Part shown: piece after piece, positions 10,523-23,297 of the stretch
Layout: every line of letters begins with the position of its first letter
Position numbering within the stretch: the stretch's first letter is position 1
NCBI RefSeq assembly: GCF_000004075.3
Contig: NC_026659.2
Span: 2,170,001-2,234,000 of the forward strand
Direction of reading: 5' to 3'
Length of the DNA stretch: 64,000 nt
From: Cucumis sativus
Taxonomy: Eukaryota > Streptophyta > Magnoliopsida > Cucurbitales > Cucurbitaceae
Program-made: the position numbers and the translations under genes
The notes under the pieces: model-generated
What the model was told of the DNA's origin: nothing
Databases searched by the model: none
What the model saw: the letters and a program-made list of their open reading frames with translations, nothing else

Positions 10523-13070
10523 CTAATCTAAAGGATAATATTCCAAATTGGCTAACTTATGCTGAAGCACAGAGACATCAATGGTTGGATAACAGCCATC
10601 ATCATTTAGAAGAGGTTGGCATTCAATGGTGTGAATGAACCTCTCATTCAGTCTGTTTGAAATGCAGTTGAGGATTTCAAGGCCTTCAGAAACTAAAGCT
10701 TGAACAAAGATGGAAAGAGGGAGCCTTTGTTTTGTGGCAGTGTCTAAAACAACTTGAATTCCTATTCCATCTTTTGCCCTCACCACTGCTGAGGCCCTTT
10801 CTGAGGAATTAAGCGTTTCTGTCGTACCGGCTATGGCGACCGTAGTTTGGCTGGCGAGTTCTCTTAGCGTACCTCTTTTATCTTTCAGTTGTTGGATCCT
10901 TCTTTGCATATGTTGAATGTAACTAACTGTCTCTTGCATGTGGTCTGATATTGATCGTTTTCCCTGTGGGAATGAAATCGTTAACTATCGGGTTAAGTTT
11001 GTGGAAGAAGATGGATGTATGTCATAAAAAATTAAAAAAGACATGTTAGTATTTTCTTTTTCGTTTGTTTTCTCAAGTTACAACTATATAGTAAAATTTA
11101 GATGAAACGTTTTTAGAAATATAGATTTTAATACCAATTAGAAACCTTATGTTGAAATGATGGTATTTCCAAATCTATTTAACACTTTTCAAAACTAGTT
11201 AGTGTTTTTTATATAAAAAAATATACGACATGACTCAGGAGGTACATCGGAACACCTTCACTAGGTGGAACGTGGAAACCTTTGTAGCATCATTATCATT
11301 TAGCAAAATAGAGTTGATCGGATGTTTTTAGTTTTTCTCTCACAATTTCCTTTTTTTTTAATACTTTCTTAATTAAATTCTTTACCAAAATATTGTTGAT
11401 TTCTCTCGCATTCGCATTCACATTCACATTCACATTGGTAGAGCCTCATTTCTTTTTACTTTCTTAATTAAATTCTTTTTATCTAGTCTAAACTTTTTTA
11501 ATTTAATCTTTCTAGTTTAACTTTTTTAATTAAATTAAAATGTGATTTAAAATATATACAATCTATAGCAAAATTTTATTCCTTCATATGCTAGTGTGAT
11601 ATAAAACTATCATACACAAAATCCAAAATTTTACTACATCTTATTAATATTTTAATTTATTTTTCTAATTTTAAAAATGGATCATTCTTAATTTTGGTTA
11701 ATTTTTTAATTTAATTAAAATGTTATTTATTTTAGAAATTTTCAAAAATAGCAAAATTTTCAAAATTTACAACGTAAAACAAATTTTATCACGGATAGTT
11801 ATTGATATGCTCTAATGATAGAAGACTATAATTGATAGAATTCAAAATTTTGCTATAACTTGTAAATATATTAATTTATTTTGTTATTTTTAAAACTGAT
11901 CTATTAATTTTTTTTAATTTTAATTAAATTGTGAAAAAGAAATAGTTTTAATCAAATAATTAATGAAGGTTAAAATGTGCTAAATTAAGAATTTGATTTA
12001 AAAAATATCATGGTGGTTCTTTTAAATGAGAATTGTTTTTAACTAATTCTTATTTTAACTAAATTGAATCTTCTTTCACATTTTATATAAGAAAAGTATT
12101 AATTTATTTTTCTCCTCTAAAAAACGTACCATTATTCACGTTATTGTATAAAAAATTGATTTAATTCTATTGTTACTGTAACTTATTTAAAACGTGGTTT
12201 TTTTTTTAATTCTCATATTAACCAAATTTCTTCCATTTTTTTTGTTTTCCAATTTATTTTTAATTTAAAACTGTAATTTATTTTTAAGTTAATGTTTCAA
12301 TTTATTTTGAGGTTTGTTACTTGATAGGATAGATTTATAACGATCAATCATTAATAAAAAAATTTATCACTTGAGCACTCAATTTTATGGTAGTAGTTCG
12401 TTATGTTTATATCAATGATATTCTCTGTATATATAGATATTTACCATCGTAAACCATTCGTTTTGTATTTAAATATTGAATGAAGATGGTTAAATTATTG
12501 TAGTAAATATTATACTTTATATTTAATTATTTTATAATCATAAACTAATACTAAAAATCTCCTACCTTCAATTAATACAAATGGATTACAATACACATGC
12601 TAACTTGTTAAAATAGTCATAAAGTATTTTAGTATTTTGTTTTTATAATATTGATCCGTTAACGTCCTCATTATAAATATTTTCATGGATATTAAGGTAT
12701 GGATATTTCTGGGGTGGACGTCGAGAACAAGGTGAATCAATGAAATTACTGGTACCTTAAGGTATTCAAGAGGGAGAAGCGAGCGAAGTGTGGTGTAAAG
12801 AGAAGACATTTCTTGTCTTCTTTGGCGCTCCACATCTCTATGTATTATCTTCTTCTTCTTTTGTTCGTCATGGTTCTCATCGCCGCCATCATCATTGCAA
12901 GTGTTTGGCAGTGGCTTTTTCCGGCGGCCATTTTTTGGCTTTTGAGAAACACGGTTACCGTAGTTGTCCAAGGGCGGAGAGATGACTGAGGAGGATGGAA
13001 GAGAGGGCAGAGGGACCAGATCTTCTCCCACGTCAAAAGAAAAAGGGGACTCAGCATTGAACATTTCCAT
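10523..13070 (-). CDS. bHLH transcription factor, subgroup Ib(1) (gene A)
   Basis: Two exons: 13070-12756 (105 codons) and 10963-10523 (146 codons plus stop), 251 aa. The 1,792-bp intron is GT-AG, phase 0, and falls between EYLK and GKR in the HLH. The basic region HRDVERQRR starts at residue 77 and carries the His/Glu/Arg (H77, E81, R85) set used for E-box recognition. Helix 2 ([16 protein letters not shown]) is followed by a coiled-coil-like stretch and an ACT-like C-terminal region ending in NLEYYPLD. A basic stretch (GRRKK, QKKKK) precedes the bHLH. The layout matches Arabidopsis bHLH36/118/120/125/126, nuclear factors of poorly known function related to the iron-response bHLH38/39 clade. 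The first ATG was used; a second in-frame ATG is two codons on. Confidence 0.88.
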
Positions 13071-13138
13071 TTCACCCGTAATGAGAGAGGAAAGAGAGTA
13101 TTGGAGGGTTTGTGAAATCTACCCAAAAAAAAACCCTA

Positions 13139-13146
13139 TTTTTATA
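13139..13146 (-). promoter_or_regulatory. TATA box of bHLH gene A
   Basis: TATAAAAA on the - strand about 70 bp upstream of the ATG of the bHLH gene. Confidence 0.55.
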
Positions 13147-16037
13147 GTTAATGAATTTTCATGGAGGGGTGGATTATATTAAAAAATATATATATATATA
13201 TTATATTAAAAACCCTATTTTTTAATCTCTTACATTCTTAAAGTGGACCATATGTTCAAATTGGGGACCAAAATATATATATTTATCAATTTCGAGAATG
13301 GTGAACAAAGACTCAATCATTTATATGCTAAATATTAACCGTGTACTATTTGTCAGATGATAAAATATTTAAAGATTACTATTGTTGTTGACCTATTATA
13401 TACAAATATCTCTCATTATTTGGTATCAACAATCAAATTATAAATACTCTTTTAACATTTTTGTAAAATATTGGATCCACGTCCAAAGTAACTGTATGGA
13501 TCACTTTGAACTATATACATAGGAAGTGGATTTTAATTTGGAAAAGTGAAAATAGGAAGGAAATGAGGAAGATTTAGGGATATATAGTGTAGTTCAAAGT
13601 CTTATATATTTTGAGAGGCATTGGCTTGTAGCATATAAGGTAAGTGGAGTATTAGTTAAGTTAAGTAACTCATCTCATTATCATTTTTAAACTTTATACC
13701 CTAAATCCTAAATAATATTTGAATAATTGAGTGAATCCAACAAGATAGGTACAATAATTTAAATATCTTTTGTTTTATTTCAGTCTTAAAAGGTGGTTTC
13801 AAAACTATTTTGGTAGAATCATGTTATTTTTTCTTTCTTTTTTTTTTTCTTTCCTTTTGGACGGAAAACAATCAAAAGAAGTCAGTGGGCCCATCAATTT
13901 ATATGACAGTGGCTCATTCAATTTATATTATCATTATTATTGTTTTGTTATTATCATCATAATCCTTCTTCTTCTTATTATCTTTATTATACTTATTATA
14001 TATTAAAATTTTAAAATAAAACAAAACTATGTAAAAATTATTTTCATAAAATTATAAAAATATTTTATTTTTTAATCTTTAATCACACACACATATATAT
14101 ATACTCACCCTACCCACAATTAGTTGGATATTGATTTATATTCTATCTCAAATTATCCTCCCATCTCCTATTATTTTTTTTAATATCAAATTATTTTTAA
14201 TTTTTATGCATTGAAAATTATTAAATATTTTTGTAACAAAATTAAACATTCAAAAATTGGATCTATACAATATCAAAAATTACAAAGTTAAGAAAAAAAT
14301 CATCAAAATATAAAAAAAAGAGTTAAACATATTCAAAATGGAATTAAACAATAAAATTACCATTTACCTGCCTACTTAAATATTTCATTCCACTAATTTT
14401 TTCATAATAAAATAATAATAATATTTTATGACTTGTGAGATCCATCCACTCCACAAAATGCAAAAAAAAAAAAAAAAAAAAACCACCATTTTACCTAAAT
14501 AGTTTTGAAAACGGCCATTGTTTCCGATTATTCGTAGTTTTGTGGTTGAGAGATAAATTTGACCTAAAAGATTATTTGAGAGGAAAGCATCTATTTTAAA
14601 ATTTTTAGGTCAGACTTCAGAGGAGTTAGCAAATTACAAAAATAGAAATTGGTTGTTAGCAACAAGATTAGTCGAATTTGTCTACCCTCCTCCATGCAGG
14701 GGTCACTCTAAAATTACATTAAATATCGCACCAATAACCCCTCTCCATGACATTTGAATAGGCCGTACCACAAGCTTTAAACATGAAAGCAACTTTTCCA
14801 GACACATGGCCATGGAAGAATCGAGTTAAGAGGCAAAACAAGAAATACAAGCCAATTTCTGATCATTTCAAGATAAGATTGAAAATCAACCACACACTAC
14901 TGAGTTTCGTGGGGCCTCATCATTTGGCTAACAATTTCAATTTTAATATATGAAAGATGAATGTTCAATTTTAATTACCCTACTTATCAAATCAACAATA
15001 AAATTTCACCTAAAAATCAACTAGCAATACAATATGTAATTCATCTTTTATTTTAAAGTAGAAAGCGTTTTTCTAGCCTTTGTTTGGGTTGTGTTTTTCA
15101 ACTCTTCTCCCGCTCTTTATTAATAATATAACTCTATTTCCACAATCTTTTTAATGAATCCATCACCACCATATCAAGGATGATATGAATCCTAGAAATT
15201 AAAATCACTAGAACTAAAAAGGAATTTGTTTAGATCAATTCCGTTTACATTTTTACATTGTCTTAAAAAGAGCGAGATCCGCAACTTAGTCTGTTACTAA
15301 CATACTTCTTCTATTTGTAGGTTTTCTCACTACGAAGCATTGTTTTTCTTTCTTTCTAAAAATGCAAATATGTAGGTTAGTAGGGGAACAAAAAGTGATA
15401 TTATTACTTTTCAAATGATACATACTTTATATAATTTAGAAAAAAATATCAATAAACACATATTTACATAGATTAAAAAATAACTCAACACTTGTTTCTA
15501 AATAATAAATCATAATGATAAAGTATAAACTATGGCACATTTTCTCAACCAAATGATATAAAGTAAGAGATTTTATTTTAAGATTGATGGGTAATGAGCG
15601 AAATAAAACATCCACTGAAACCACCACCACGTGGTTGTATATATATATATATATATATAAAGTTGGAGGTACACGAAAACGTATATCTCTAGAAAGTTGG
15701 AAAATTCAAAATAGAGAAAAAAGTTTGGTAGGCAACTTTTGTGATAGCTGTGATGTCTTCAATACACATCCACCAACATCATTTGAAATTTTCTAGAAAA
15801 ACCATTGTCTTACATTTTTAATTATCCTTCAGCTATGTTGTCCTTTACCATTAAAACAAGAAGTCCCTTAGCTTGCAAATATATATATTTAATTCTTTTC
15901 CAACTATAATAATCATATTTTATTACACTAAACTGATTTAAAAGTCTCGAACAACCTACTCTAAACAATATTTCAAAACTCTCAATTTGCTATAGTTTTT
16001 ACTATTTAATATCAATCATTCTTTTATTATTTGTTAC
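13147..16037. other. AT-rich intergenic DNA
   Basis: About 2.9 kb without a supported gene. It contains AT microsatellites (about 13183-13205; 15639-15658), a poly(A) run at 14462-14481 and scattered AT-rich low-complexity sequence. The open frame near 13770-14006 is TTATTATC low-complexity and rejected. Confidence 0.45.
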
Positions 16038-16508
16038 TAGGGGTGAAACCGAGTTGAGTTAGGTTGGATTGGGTGACATTCTCAACCCAACCCATATTTC
16101 CGAGTTATTTGGGTTTGCAATCTGAATAATCCAAATTTTGTTTCTAACCCAACCCGTAAAATATGGGTTGGGTTGGATTGTCTGGTTGTATATATAAATT
16201 TTTTAAAAAAACATTTTTCCCGTTTTTTAATTTCTAATGATTATAAAAGTTTGAAATTGTTACATTTAAATTTCAAATATACATAATTCAAACTTTCATA
16301 CAATAAATTCAAGTTTTATATATCTTTAATTAAAATAATATTTATTTATTTATATAATTTAGGTTGGGTTGAACTGAATTTTTCAACCCTCCAACCCGAG
16401 ACCCAACCTAACCCGAAAAAATCAAATTTTTTTAACCCAACCCAACCCTTATAATATGGGTTGGATAGTTCGGGTTATTCGGGTTCAACCCATATTTGTA
16501 TATCCCTA
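16038..16508. mobile_element. Non-autonomous hAT-type MITE
   Basis: A 471-bp element beginning TAGGGGTG and ending ATCCCTA, so the outermost TAGGG/CCCTA are inverted. It is flanked by TTTGTTAC (16030-16037) and TTTGCTAC (16509-16516), an 8-bp target-site duplication with one difference, which is the hAT signature. The interior has many GGGTTGGGTT and AACCCAACCC blocks in both orientations and can fold on itself. It has no coding capacity. Class is inferred from target-site length and ends. Confidence 0.7.
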
Positions 16509-16516
16509 TTTGCTAC

Positions 16517-17355
16517 AGTGTTGTTTATAGTCTGTACATGAAACATATACTATTATAATTCAAACTAAAATAATTTACACCTTAAATACAAACTATAATA
16601 ACCTAGAATTATAATAATTCACTACTGGCACTCAAACACTTTCTTACACTTTCTTAAAGTTAAAAATGATTATGAAACGTAAATTTAATCATCCAAAATT
16701 AGTTTAAAGGTTAATTTTAAACTTTTAAGTCCCTTTTTGATTGAAATGTTTTTAAACGTACCAAAATGAATCAAACTATTTACAAATATAATAAGATTTC
16801 ACTATCATTTAGTCAAAAATATATATAATGATAGACATTGATATATATCCAATAATCTCTATAACTATCTAGTGATCATAACAGACACTAATTATAAATG
16901 TCTATTAGTGTTTAACTGTATATCACTAGTAAATAGTGACATCTTGTTATAACTATAAATATTTTCAAAAGTTGAAATCGTTCATTTTTTTATCACTTGA
17001 TCATAGTTGATGTAATTAGACATTATTCTCACCCGTTTTAGCTCACTCCCTTTCATCCTTAATTATCTCCAAACTCTCTACCCTTTAGTAAGTCAACCTA
17101 CGAAAACAACTAAATAGAATTATAAAATCGTTGAATGTGTAATGATTAATTATGGGAAGTTAATATATAAGTTAGCAATAATAGATTACATTTTGATCTT
17201 TTTCCTCCAAATTAAAACATCAGAGAATATTTGGAATACAATTATTTGAGAAAATGGTGTTTTCAACATATATTTTAAAAGCCTAAGAATCACAAATGTG
17301 TTGGTCCTCCATGGTGTCAAGTGGCTTTCTACGTCCCTCTCCTTGTTTAAAAAGG

Positions 17356-17390
<35 letters not shown>

Positions 17391-18421
17391 AACATTTCCA
17401 TTCAACCAAACTTCTTAGAAGCAATTAATGCAATATTAATACCCTGCATACATTAACTAATTTAACATCTCTCTCTCATAATAACATCTCTATTATTGTT
17501 TTCTTTATATATATATAAATGTCTCTTCATATATTAAATATAGAGAAAGACCATTATATCAATAAAAATATTATGATTTATACATAGATTTAAAAGTATG
17601 AAAAATGTGAAAAAGATTGAGAAGAGACAACTTGAAATTTGTGAATCAATGGATATGACATATGTGCTGATGATAAACGAAAAAACATTATCTCCCAGCT
17701 TTTACACCAAAATTAATTAAAATAAAATTTGTTACCTATCATAAATATTTGGTAAAATTTGCTATTATTTAAAATTTATCTTTTTCAAATTTCAAACTTG
17801 AGAAAAGAAAAAATAATTGTGATATTGACTAACTTTTTACTTGTTTAAAATATATTTTTCATAAAAAGAAAATACTTTCAATAAATAAAAGAACCTCGAT
17901 AATTCCAACTCAATCTTGAATCTCAATCACTCAGGATTCACGAAAATGACATTGATCTATGCTGACATTCATGGAGACCCATCTAGGTAACAAATGAACC
18001 ATACCATTACAAAATTGGAAAATGAAAAAACACCCTTTAATGGACATATTCCCCGATACACCATAAATCTTAAAATTCCTTCTATATGAGAGTTTAACCT
18101 AAAATTTTGTGAGATCAATTAAAATGAAACTTGCTTCTCAAGAGTAAAAAAAATCTCTTAAACTAGGTAAAAGCATGATTCGCACCCACATCAAAATAGT
18201 TTGCAATATATTTTGTTTAATGTTTTGCATGTACCCAATGATCAACTGAACTATTTATTTATTTATTTATGATGCATTTTAAAAAGAGTTACTTGTAGAA
18301 ATGGAAAAAATAAGTTATAATAATTAAGTCATAGCATACCCACTTTATTATTTGCGAAAATGACAAAAACAAATACTAGCTCACACATCAAAAGGTAAAA
18401 TGTCACATATGTCATCGTTAC
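16517..18421. other. AT-rich intergenic DNA
   Basis: No gene seen. It contains the TC microsatellite at 17361-17389 (listed separately) and short AT-rich tracts. Confidence 0.45.
17361..17389 (+). repeat. TC dinucleotide microsatellite
   Basis: Perfect (TC)14.5 run. Confidence 0.95.
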
Positions 18422-18850
18422 TAATATACATTTGATATACTTTATACACATCTGATACACCTAATACCCCTGATACATTTGATTTATACACTTGATGTCG
18501 TTGATACTCTTTTATACACCTGATACCTTTTGATACACACCTAAAACAACTTGATACACAATATAATATCCCTCGTTACACATGATTCTTCTTGATACAC
18601 CACTAATAAAATTGTTATGCTTCATTGGTACACTCAACAAATTTGATACGTTTGATGTACATGATATGTCTGATACATCCGATGCACTGCAGACACACTT
18701 AGTATTATTCACTTATACATTTGACTGATTAAATACACTTGTAAACTTGATTCATATACTTGATAATGATTCACTTTACTGATATGCTTTAACAATATAT
18801 TATTGATATATTTTATAATGATACACTGAATTACATCATTCATATACTTA
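18422..18850 (+). repeat. Degenerate TTGATACAC minisatellite field
   Basis: Dozens of imperfect copies of a roughly 9-12 bp unit around TTGATACAC / CTGATACACC spread over about 430 bp. Periodicity is irregular and copies are diverged, so it looks like an old tandem array. The same motif family recurs near 10.2-10.5 kb. Confidence 0.65.
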
Positions 18851-21704
18851 ATAATACTTAAATAAATTGCATAAAATTTGAAAAAAAATGAAAAGTCACG
18901 TAGTAAGTATATTAACCAACTAATATATATAATATAAGTATATCACAACACTGATATACAAAAGTGAGACAAAGTAAAACCAAAATAAAATCAATGTAAA
19001 AAAATAAAACAAAATCAATTGGAATCAGATTCAACTCAAAATACACATCGAATAGTTAAAGTAAAAAAAAATCACAAATGAAATTAAATTACTTCGATCA
19101 ACAATCATTATACATAAATAATAAATAAAGTATTTCATGTTGCAATTATTGTACTATTGATATTCTTAAATCAAGATTAAGACATAAATAATAAATTATT
19201 TTTCTAATATAAAAATAAACAAATAATTAGGACCTTAAAAAATTGAAGAATAAATAAATAATGAGTAGAGCATCGAAAATATGAAGATAAATAAGTTATT
19301 GAAAAGTAGTTTAGGAATAATAACAAATTTAAGATGGAGAATATTTTTATAAGTGAAAATTTTGTCATATTTACAAAATTCTAAAACAATATGCTATATT
19401 TGCTATATTAAATTCTCACAATGCTACTCTATCAGTTTTCCTTTTTAAAAATAATAAAATAAGTTAAAATATTTTCCTTTTAATTTAATTTATTTATTAC
19501 TTAACCAAAATTATATATCTTTTTATGATTTTGTGTTTAAAATATGTTATTAAAAAATATATTAAACAAAACAAAATAATAATAATAATCAAAAGAAGTG
19601 AAAGATTACCCTAATAATAATAACAACAAATTTGCAATCGAAAATTACTCGTTAAGTTTTTAATTTGTAATCGAACCAATTATTGTTTTTTTTCTTTTGC
19701 CATAAACATGATTTTTTTTATATTCAATTACCAATATGCATTTGTGGCTACAAGTGTTATTATTATTTTTTTAGTAACTTCAACTTCTCTCCATTTTTAT
19801 TTGTTTAATATATTTTTAATAACATATTTTTGTTAATATATGAGTTTTTTAAAAAATATTGAAAATTGAAAAAAAAATGTACCATTTTGATTAAGAAATA
19901 ATTAAATTAAATTAGAAAAATGAATTTAATAAGGAAAGTTGAAGATTGTGATATTTAAATATAAATAAAGAAAAAATAAAAAAATAAAAAATAAATTAAT
20001 TTAATAAAAAAATATATTTTAGAATTTGAACGTTTAATATATATATTATTATATATGGATATATATATAAATAAGGAGAAAAAGTGAAATGTGTGGGACT
20101 CACATAATAAATAATTAAAAAATAAAAAATGTGGGATCCAGTGTACTATATATATAAAAATAAGAAAAATAGAATAGGTGGGATCCACTTCATGGAAGTG
20201 TACGCGTGTACACACCTCAAATCACCTATTTTTAAAAATAGTTGTGCGACAACTTATTTTTGAAATATGTTTCAAATTTTACATCATTTTTAAAAAAGAT
20301 CCTTGATTTAAATAGCAAACTATTAAGAATATTTTTAAATTGAACATAATGTGTTATTGAATATATGTAGTGGAAAATAATATTAAAAAACTAAAAAACA
20401 AAAATCAAATTGTCGTGAACTAGGGTTTAAGTTATTAAATAAATAAAAATGAATTTCTTATAAATAAAACTAGAAAATTATTTCAGATTACAAAACTATT
20501 AAAATAATTTAAAAAATATAGTAAATTCGAGTATTTATCAATTTCTATATTATTAATAGATGGCACCTCTAAATTAGAATTATCATACATCTTTTATTCA
20601 CACATCAACAATAAATGTGAGGAAGTATTTATGATAATTGAATAGGAAAATATTGAATGGATGGTGACTGATTGTTGTCCGGAGCATTCCATAGGGTTTA
20701 GGAAACATAATGAGGGGCAGATGAAGGAAGCATTGAATAATGTGCCATATCCTATCCCTACACCCATTGACTATTTGAACTTTCCATTATGATTCTATTT
20801 AATAAACACTGCACCTGTATCCATACTGGGCTTCTTCATTAAGTAATATGGTGAAGAAACTCCATAATACTTTCAAACGATGCTATTTCAAACTACTCTA
20901 GCTTTTTCACTAAAGAAAAACTAGTTCTCAACCCCTTTATTACTTTTTCTTTACTTATGATATCAACTGAAAGAAACATGTTTTTTTAATAAGAGGATTT
21001 CAGGTTTAGAAAATAAAAAGCTCACAATTCTTTACAAGATTCTCAGGTTACCCTTACAATTATACGTGCGTCTGTTAAATTTCACGGTTTTTATTTTTTG
21101 CTTCAGTCATAACAATGAGTTGAGTTGGTGGTAATTTGGAGTTTTTGTATAACAAAACTAGCTAAGATTTTCATTCGTAAGATAAACCTATTTCGTGATG
21201 GAGTAATACTTAGGTGTAGTTTTTGTTCTCCTTCCTTACCTAAAAATAGAAAATTAACAATTTTCTAAAAAATGGTCCTTTGACAGTTTTTAATCAGATG
21301 CAAACTGCACTCAAATGTTCGGTTGGGAACTTTAAAATAAAATTTTTAAATTCTCTTCATACACTTTGAAATTTTATATTTTTAAAGTGTGCAGTTGTTA
21401 AATTGGACGAATAAGATTCGTAAATTTGAAACAAAGACATCTAAAGAAATTAGTTCAATAATGAAATTAAAATTGATAGAGAAAGAGAGAAAAAGTGATC
21501 AATAGTTTACTGAAGATAATAAGTAGTTGATAACTTTCTCCCACAAAAGTAGAATTTTAATCAGAAATATTCATAGTACGAACATTAACAAAAAAAAAAT
21601 CTACTACAAGACTACCTATTATTCAAGATTCTTGCCAGGAAAATGGTTTCACCATAAATCTAACAGATCAAACTAGCGAGAACAATAACGACGATGATTA
21701 TATA
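18851..21704. other. AT-rich intergenic DNA downstream of bHLH gene B
   Basis: No supported gene. The frame near 19955-20215 is driven by AT-rich low complexity. Nothing bounded by inverted or direct terminal repeats was recognised. Confidence 0.4.
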
Positions 21705-23138
21705 TTAATCCAAAGGACAATACTCCAAATTTGCCAACATATATTGAAGGTCAGAAATGTCGATTAAAGGAGAATTGGTATCGGTAAAGACAGCTGGTTG
21801 AGATTCAATGGTGTGAAGGAACCTGTCATTTAGTTTGTTGGAGCTGCAACTAAGGATTTCAAAGCCTTGATCAATTAAAGCTTCAAGAATGTTTGAAAGA
21901 GTGAGTCTATGTTGAGTGGGAGTGTCTAAAATAACTTGAATTCCTCCTGATCCATCTCTTGCTCTCACCACAACTTTGTCTCTTTTTGTGGATTGTAATG
22001 TTTCTGTTTCTACCATGCCAGGATTTTGGTTATTGGATTGTAATTTTTTCAACTCATCTCTTTTATCACATAGTTCTTGGATCTTGCTTTGCATGTACCG
22101 AATGTACTTAACTGTCTCGTGCATGTGATCGCATATCGACCGTTTTCCCTACATATTATTGGAAAGTTTATTAGATAAATAGAAGTTTCATTTCAAAATC
22201 ATTCATTTAGCTAGTGTGAAAAATAGTTCATGTATCCACTAAAAATTGAGTGAGATATGTGTCCATCTTCTGCAACTCCAAATAGTAATATATGTGGCAA
22301 ACTATAAGAAAAACCTTTTTATCATCCATGAGCATTCACTATAGATTTTGGGAACATGTTATTCTAATTTTTTTTTATTATTATTTAAACCATTTCAATA
22401 AATATTAAATTTAGAAGTATTAAATTTTTTTAAAAAAATTAAAGAAATAATATTGAACATTTTAGAGTATAGAAACTAAAATTTAATAATTTTCTAAGTA
22501 TATGAACCAACTTAATGTATTAACCTATAAACAAACTTTTCTCTCCTTTTTTTCTTTTCAATTTTTTTTTGTAAGAAAATTTATCAATAAAGTTAGATTT
22601 TTTTTTAAATATAACAAAATCAACTAAAATGTCAATAAATATATATAAAAAATCACAAATAGATAGTAAAAAAATATCACTTTTATTAGAATTTGAAGTT
22701 TTATTATACTTATAAATATTTTTAGCAATTTTAAGGGTTAAATTCAATATTTAGTGAATTAAAGTGAGAGACATGAGATTATCTTTATCTTATTCTTACC
22801 TTGAGGTATTCAATAGGGAGAAGTGAGCGAAGAGTGGAATAAAGAGAAGACATTTCTTGTCTTCTTTGGCGCTCCACATCTCTATGCATTATCTTCTTCT
22901 TTTTGTGTTCATTGGAGTTGTTCTCATCGTCTTTATCATCTGAAGTATTGGCCGGTACTGGCTTTTTCCGGCGACTATTTTTTAATGTTGGAGAGACAGT
23001 TGAGTTATTATTGTTCTCCAAGATGGAGGGGAACTGAGGAACAAAACAATTATCTATGCAAGAAAGAGAAGGAAGAGGCAATAGTTCATCACCAAGGTCG
23101 TCAAATAAAAATGGTGACTCAACATTATTCAAATCCAT
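21705..23138 (-). CDS. bHLH transcription factor, subgroup Ib(1) (gene B)
   Basis: Two exons: 23138-22800 (113 codons) and 22148-21705 (147 codons plus stop), 260 aa. The 651-bp GT-AG intron is in phase 0 at the same EYLK|GKR point as its paralogues. The acidic-hydrophobic N-terminus ([19 protein letters not shown]) resembles the other two copies. A poly-Lys stretch precedes the basic region HRDVERQRR, which starts at residue 85. Helix 2 is [16 protein letters not shown], and the ACT-like tail ends NLEYCPLD. It probably binds E-box DNA as a dimer in the nucleus; target genes cannot be told from sequence. It lies 8.6 kb from gene A and 11.3 kb from gene C in the same orientation, so it is one member of a dispersed tandem family. 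Confidence 0.88.
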
Positions 23139-23290
23139 ACCTTTATGAAACCAAAGGCCCCTTGGCCAATTCCCAAAAAGATCAGAGAGTTAAGGTAGAA
23201 GAGGAGATGGAGACACAAATTGATGTCTTGAGTTTCCTAGAAAAGCAAAATGTTGGAAGGGTTGTGAAAAATCTTGTACAAAATACCCTC

Positions 23291-23297
23291 TTATATA
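23291..23297 (-). promoter_or_regulatory. TATA box of bHLH gene B
   Basis: TATATAA in the context GGCTATATAAGAGGG on the - strand, about 153 bp upstream of the ATG. Confidence 0.6.

Noticed and set aside
18422-18850. CRISPR-like array
   Set aside because: Units are too short, irregular and diverged, with no spacers; the DNA is plant nuclear.
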